A stretch of 64,000 bases of DNA, taken from assembly GCF_026914265.1 (NCBI RefSeq), contig NC_069124.1, forward strand, positions 13,785,088 to 13,849,087, given 5' to 3'. Origin of the DNA: Mya arenaria (taxonomy: Eukaryota; Mollusca; Bivalvia; Myida; Myidae). The position numbers and the translations under genes were made by a program. Of this stretch, positions 61,777 through 64,000 are shown piece by piece. Numbering within the stretch: the stretch's first letter is position 1; the number at the start of each line of letters is the position of its first letter. The notes beneath the pieces are model-generated. The model saw only the letters and a program-made list of their open reading frames with translations, was not told where the DNA came from and made no database searches.

Positions 61777-62787
61777 CTTTTCAAATATGGAAAATACGTT
61801 TACACATAATTTTACTATTTCAGGTACATGAGACAAAAAATACTTGCGCATGAACAATTTATGTGATAGCTGATTAACAAGTCATATCATTTGAAATGGA
61901 AGTTTTTTTGTATTGATAAAATACTTCATAGATTATGTTATCAATGATCAGTGATAAATTTGTGGGTGAAGCACGACAAATGTAGGAAAGTTTCAATATC
62001 GACAATTAGTTAACTTCCTGAATGGTCTTGCATGTTTGAGGCAGTGGATAACATCAAGTTTTGTATCTGTTACAAATAGATAACAGATAACATAGACTGT
62101 ATTTTCACTGGTGGGGTTTGAGTATCCATTCACTGACGTTATCATATTCAAATAGAATGACATCTAGGTATAAAGTAAAACGAAGTTATGCAATCTTGGG
62201 ATGGGTCATTTATTTGTTTGAAGCATATGATCTGCTGCATTGGTATTTTGATAAAATAGCTATCTAGTATCACTTCATATGATGATATGAAATTTGATTA
62301 CTAAACATGTTTGTTCATAAGTCTTCAAAATAATGCATACAGATAAGAAGGCATTCAGGGTATTGTAAGTTCAAGTCTTTGTTCAATTATTGTAGTCTCT
62401 GATTTTTCTTGACTACTGCTTTTATCACACATTGATATTTTTGTTGCAATTTGGCAATACTTTGTGGTATTTGCTTCAGACGGAGCAAAATGTCCTGCCA
62501 ACACTGAGTGTGTGACTTTCGAGACAATGTTCAAGAATTCAACAAACTTCTGCGAGAAGGTCTGGGATCACTCCTGGAAGGTTGTGAACGATTCCAATCC
62601 TGAGGGCTGCTTTGTCATGTGGTGGCAAGAGGATACGGCTAACCCTAACTATGATGTCGCATATCGGAAAGCCCAAGCGATAGTTTCGGGGGCTCCAGAT
62701 GCCCTACCTAAGTGGTTTCATAGTTTATGCTTGTGCGTTGTTAATGTGTTAGTTTTGTCGTTTACTAAAGCTGGTAGATTCTGGTGA
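58298..62787 (+). CDS. Folate-receptor-family protein, four coding exons
   Basis: Join 58298..58459, 59486..59674, 60447..60585, 62480..62787: 798 bp, 265 residues, phases 0, 0, 1, all with GT-AG sites. Exon 1 gives a signal peptide (MMDYTLLLVLGISYVCG) and the conserved start NICMDGVSHKGSPGPED. Exon 2 has CTPWKDRSCCT, WSHCPQQLSPQC and DLCFYECSPNVGPWLV. Exon 3 has VPLCHSECDAWWEDC and NWTS. Exon 4 has CVTFETMF, FCEKVWDHSWKV and ending SGAPDALPKW plus a hydrophobic tail. Length and cysteine pattern match vertebrate folate receptors (about 250 residues). The D of QDLC, the family's pterin-binding aspartate, is kept, while the segment after GPW differs. The tail suggests a GPI anchor at the SGA site, as in FOLR1. 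The likely role is binding and uptake of folate or a related vitamin at the cell surface; ligand identity is inference. An acceptor just before the ATG implies a 5' non-coding exon. Confidence 0.9.
58911..59405 (+). mobile_element. Helitron-like repeat in intron 1 of the folate-receptor-like gene
   Basis: It starts TATGCCCCCACAAAGTGGCG, a fold-back, with a GTCT run at about 58,961-58,999. ATGCCCCCAC at the start faces GTGGGGGCAT near 59,370. The 3' end has the hairpin GTGTCC-TAT-GGACAC (59,382-59,396), four bases, then CTAGT (59,401-59,405), which fits the Helitron 3' rule of a hairpin before CTRR. No coding capacity. Confidence 0.6.
61009..61705 (+). repeat. 31-39 bp tandem repeat in intron 3 of the folate-receptor-like gene
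   Basis: Units contain CAGGCAAGTGCATC, GAAGCCCAGAGCCC and AGTAAGTATC in order, with or without the extra AGAGCCC block, so unit length varies. About 18-20 units. Many units carry GTAAGT, the consensus of a 5' splice site. Confidence 0.9.
61731..61774. repeat. (AT)n microsatellite
   Basis: AT dinucleotide run in intron 3, shortly after the tandem repeat. Confidence 0.95.
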
Positions 62788-63788
62788 TTTTTTTTCTTCT
62801 GATAAGGGTTTTCCTATGTTGCCTGAAGATTTGAGGTGTGATACTTAAATTTGAATCTCTTATTATAATGATACTGATTTTTACTTCCTTTGTACATTTA
62901 CATTACTTATTTTTCTCAAGTTTTATCTGATTGACCCAATGATGTCAGCTTTTTATTGACAACAAATAACCTTTGTAGGTTTCTCAATAAGTTTAGGTTG
63001 AACTGTCTCAAATAATAAAGTGATCGACCAGCTGCTACTTATTCTACTTAGAATTCACTTATTTTTCCAAATTTGAACTGGCCAAATTGCTAATTGAACT
63101 ATCTTTTTTGGCTGGCGGCTGGTTATTGTTGTTCTGTACTTTTTGCGTTCAAGTTTGTTCTTGAAATTTTGTAACAATCTTGATTATTATCTTATTAATA
63201 TACATTGAAATATTTTTATCAATTTAATATCCTAAATATAACTCGGAAAAGGTTGGGCAAAATTATTCCAATTCGTATAATCATTTATATTTTTCATTAA
63301 ACTGGCAATAATGCACTTAAACATTTTGTTGACAATCAACTGTCTTAAATGATGGCCAAGAGTGTGGTTGTATGCATACTGTGGATATTTAAATGCCAAA
63401 GAAAGAACACAGGTTTAAAGATAGTGTATATCAGTCCATCATCTTACTAATTGTAACCATACAGTGTTTTAAACCATTTATTTATCTTAATCTGTAATAA
63501 GACCGACTGTCTGTGGTTCATGTTTATGACTAGATCATATTTTATACGTATAGAAAGTTTAGTGTTGAAACTTGGATATGAAAAATATTTTTGTAAGCTC
63601 TTTTCTTTGCATGATCTTCCAAGGTATTTGGAAGATGCAGATTGGCTGACCATACAGCCTTGATTGCAATATGGACCAGTTTGAAAGCCATACTGCACAG
63701 ATAAGGGCATCTAAATAGCCTAGTTTGGCATATATTACAATGAATACCTTGTACATAAAATATATTTTCAAGCATAAATCTGGGTAGC
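62788..63788. other. 3' flank of the folate-receptor-like gene
   Basis: AT-rich, no exon recognised. A poly(A) signal is at 63,014. Short minus-strand frames at 63,447-63,822 carry no motif. Confidence 0.45.
63014..63019 (+). terminator. Candidate poly(A) signal of the folate-receptor-like gene
   Basis: AATAAA about 230 bp after the stop codon at 62,787. It is the nearest canonical signal noticed. Actual cleavage is not shown. Confidence 0.35.
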
Positions 63789-64000
63789 AAGGTCTGCCAA
63801 TCTCGGCCCTATGGTCTTGCAATCTTGGCCCTATGGTCTTGCAATCTTGGCCCTATGGTCTTGCAATCTTGGCCCTATGGTCTTGCAATCTTGGCCGTAT
63901 GGTATTGCCATCTTGGCCCTATGGTCTTGCAATCTCAGCCCTATGGTCTTGCAATCTTGGCCCTATGGTCTTGCAATCTTGGCCTTATGGTCTTGCAATC
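63789..64000. repeat. 22-bp tandem repeat running off the window
   Basis: The unit is GGCCCTATGGTCTTGCAATC plus TT, with about 9.5 copies and few variants. The array continues past the window end. Confidence 0.95.

Overview
The window reads as nuclear DNA of a bivalve-type mollusc. It is AT-rich and sparse in genes. It carries intron-containing genes with GT-AG splice sites, a tRNA-derived SINE, repeats with hairpin ends and internal 144-180 bp tandem cores of a kind common in bivalves, and lineage-type rhodopsin-class GPCR paralogues. The species cannot be named from the sequence alone.

Layout. 0-10 kb: no intact gene. It holds a decayed + strand gene of a family found near invertebrate mobile DNA (about 0.73-2.54 kb), an old dispersed repeat (4.1-4.9 kb), and two head-to-head decayed TRIM-like genes (B-box, coiled coil, NHL-type propeller) at 5.3-6.95 kb (-) and 7.35-9.14 kb (+). 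The second is split by a SINE. 10.7-38.1 kb: a large tandem segmental duplication. Copy A starts at about 11,258 and copy B at about 21,477. Each copy holds, in order, an Ig-domain exon and a cysteine-rich candidate exon (both -), a 36-bp minisatellite, a hairpin repeat, a two-exon GPCR gene (-), a cluster of GATA motifs upstream of it, and a 32-bp minisatellite. Both minisatellites are much longer in copy B. 39.25-47.86 kb: a third, older GPCR paralogue (-), whose 7.4-kb intron contains a 5.7-kb inverted-repeat element. 49-57 kb: mostly mobile DNA, namely a MITE and three repeats, two of them with Helitron-like hairpin ends. 58.3-62.8 kb: a four-exon folate-receptor-family gene (+) that appears intact. 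The window ends in a 22-bp tandem repeat.

The main new reading concerns the three GPCR genes. Each has a second coding exon for the cytoplasmic tail, encoded 0.8 kb (copies A and B) or 7.4 kb (copy C) downstream. The exon-1 phase (2), the acceptor position, the reading frame and an in-frame 9-bp difference all agree. The 17-20 residue ends seen when exon 1 is simply read through in copies A and B are probably intronic.

The GPCRs would be surface receptors for an unknown, probably peptide, ligand. The folate-receptor-like protein would be a secreted or GPI-anchored vitamin-binding protein. Nothing in the sequence links these two functions. Very long open frames in the 36-bp arrays (up to 2,167 codons) are by-products of the repeat and not genes.
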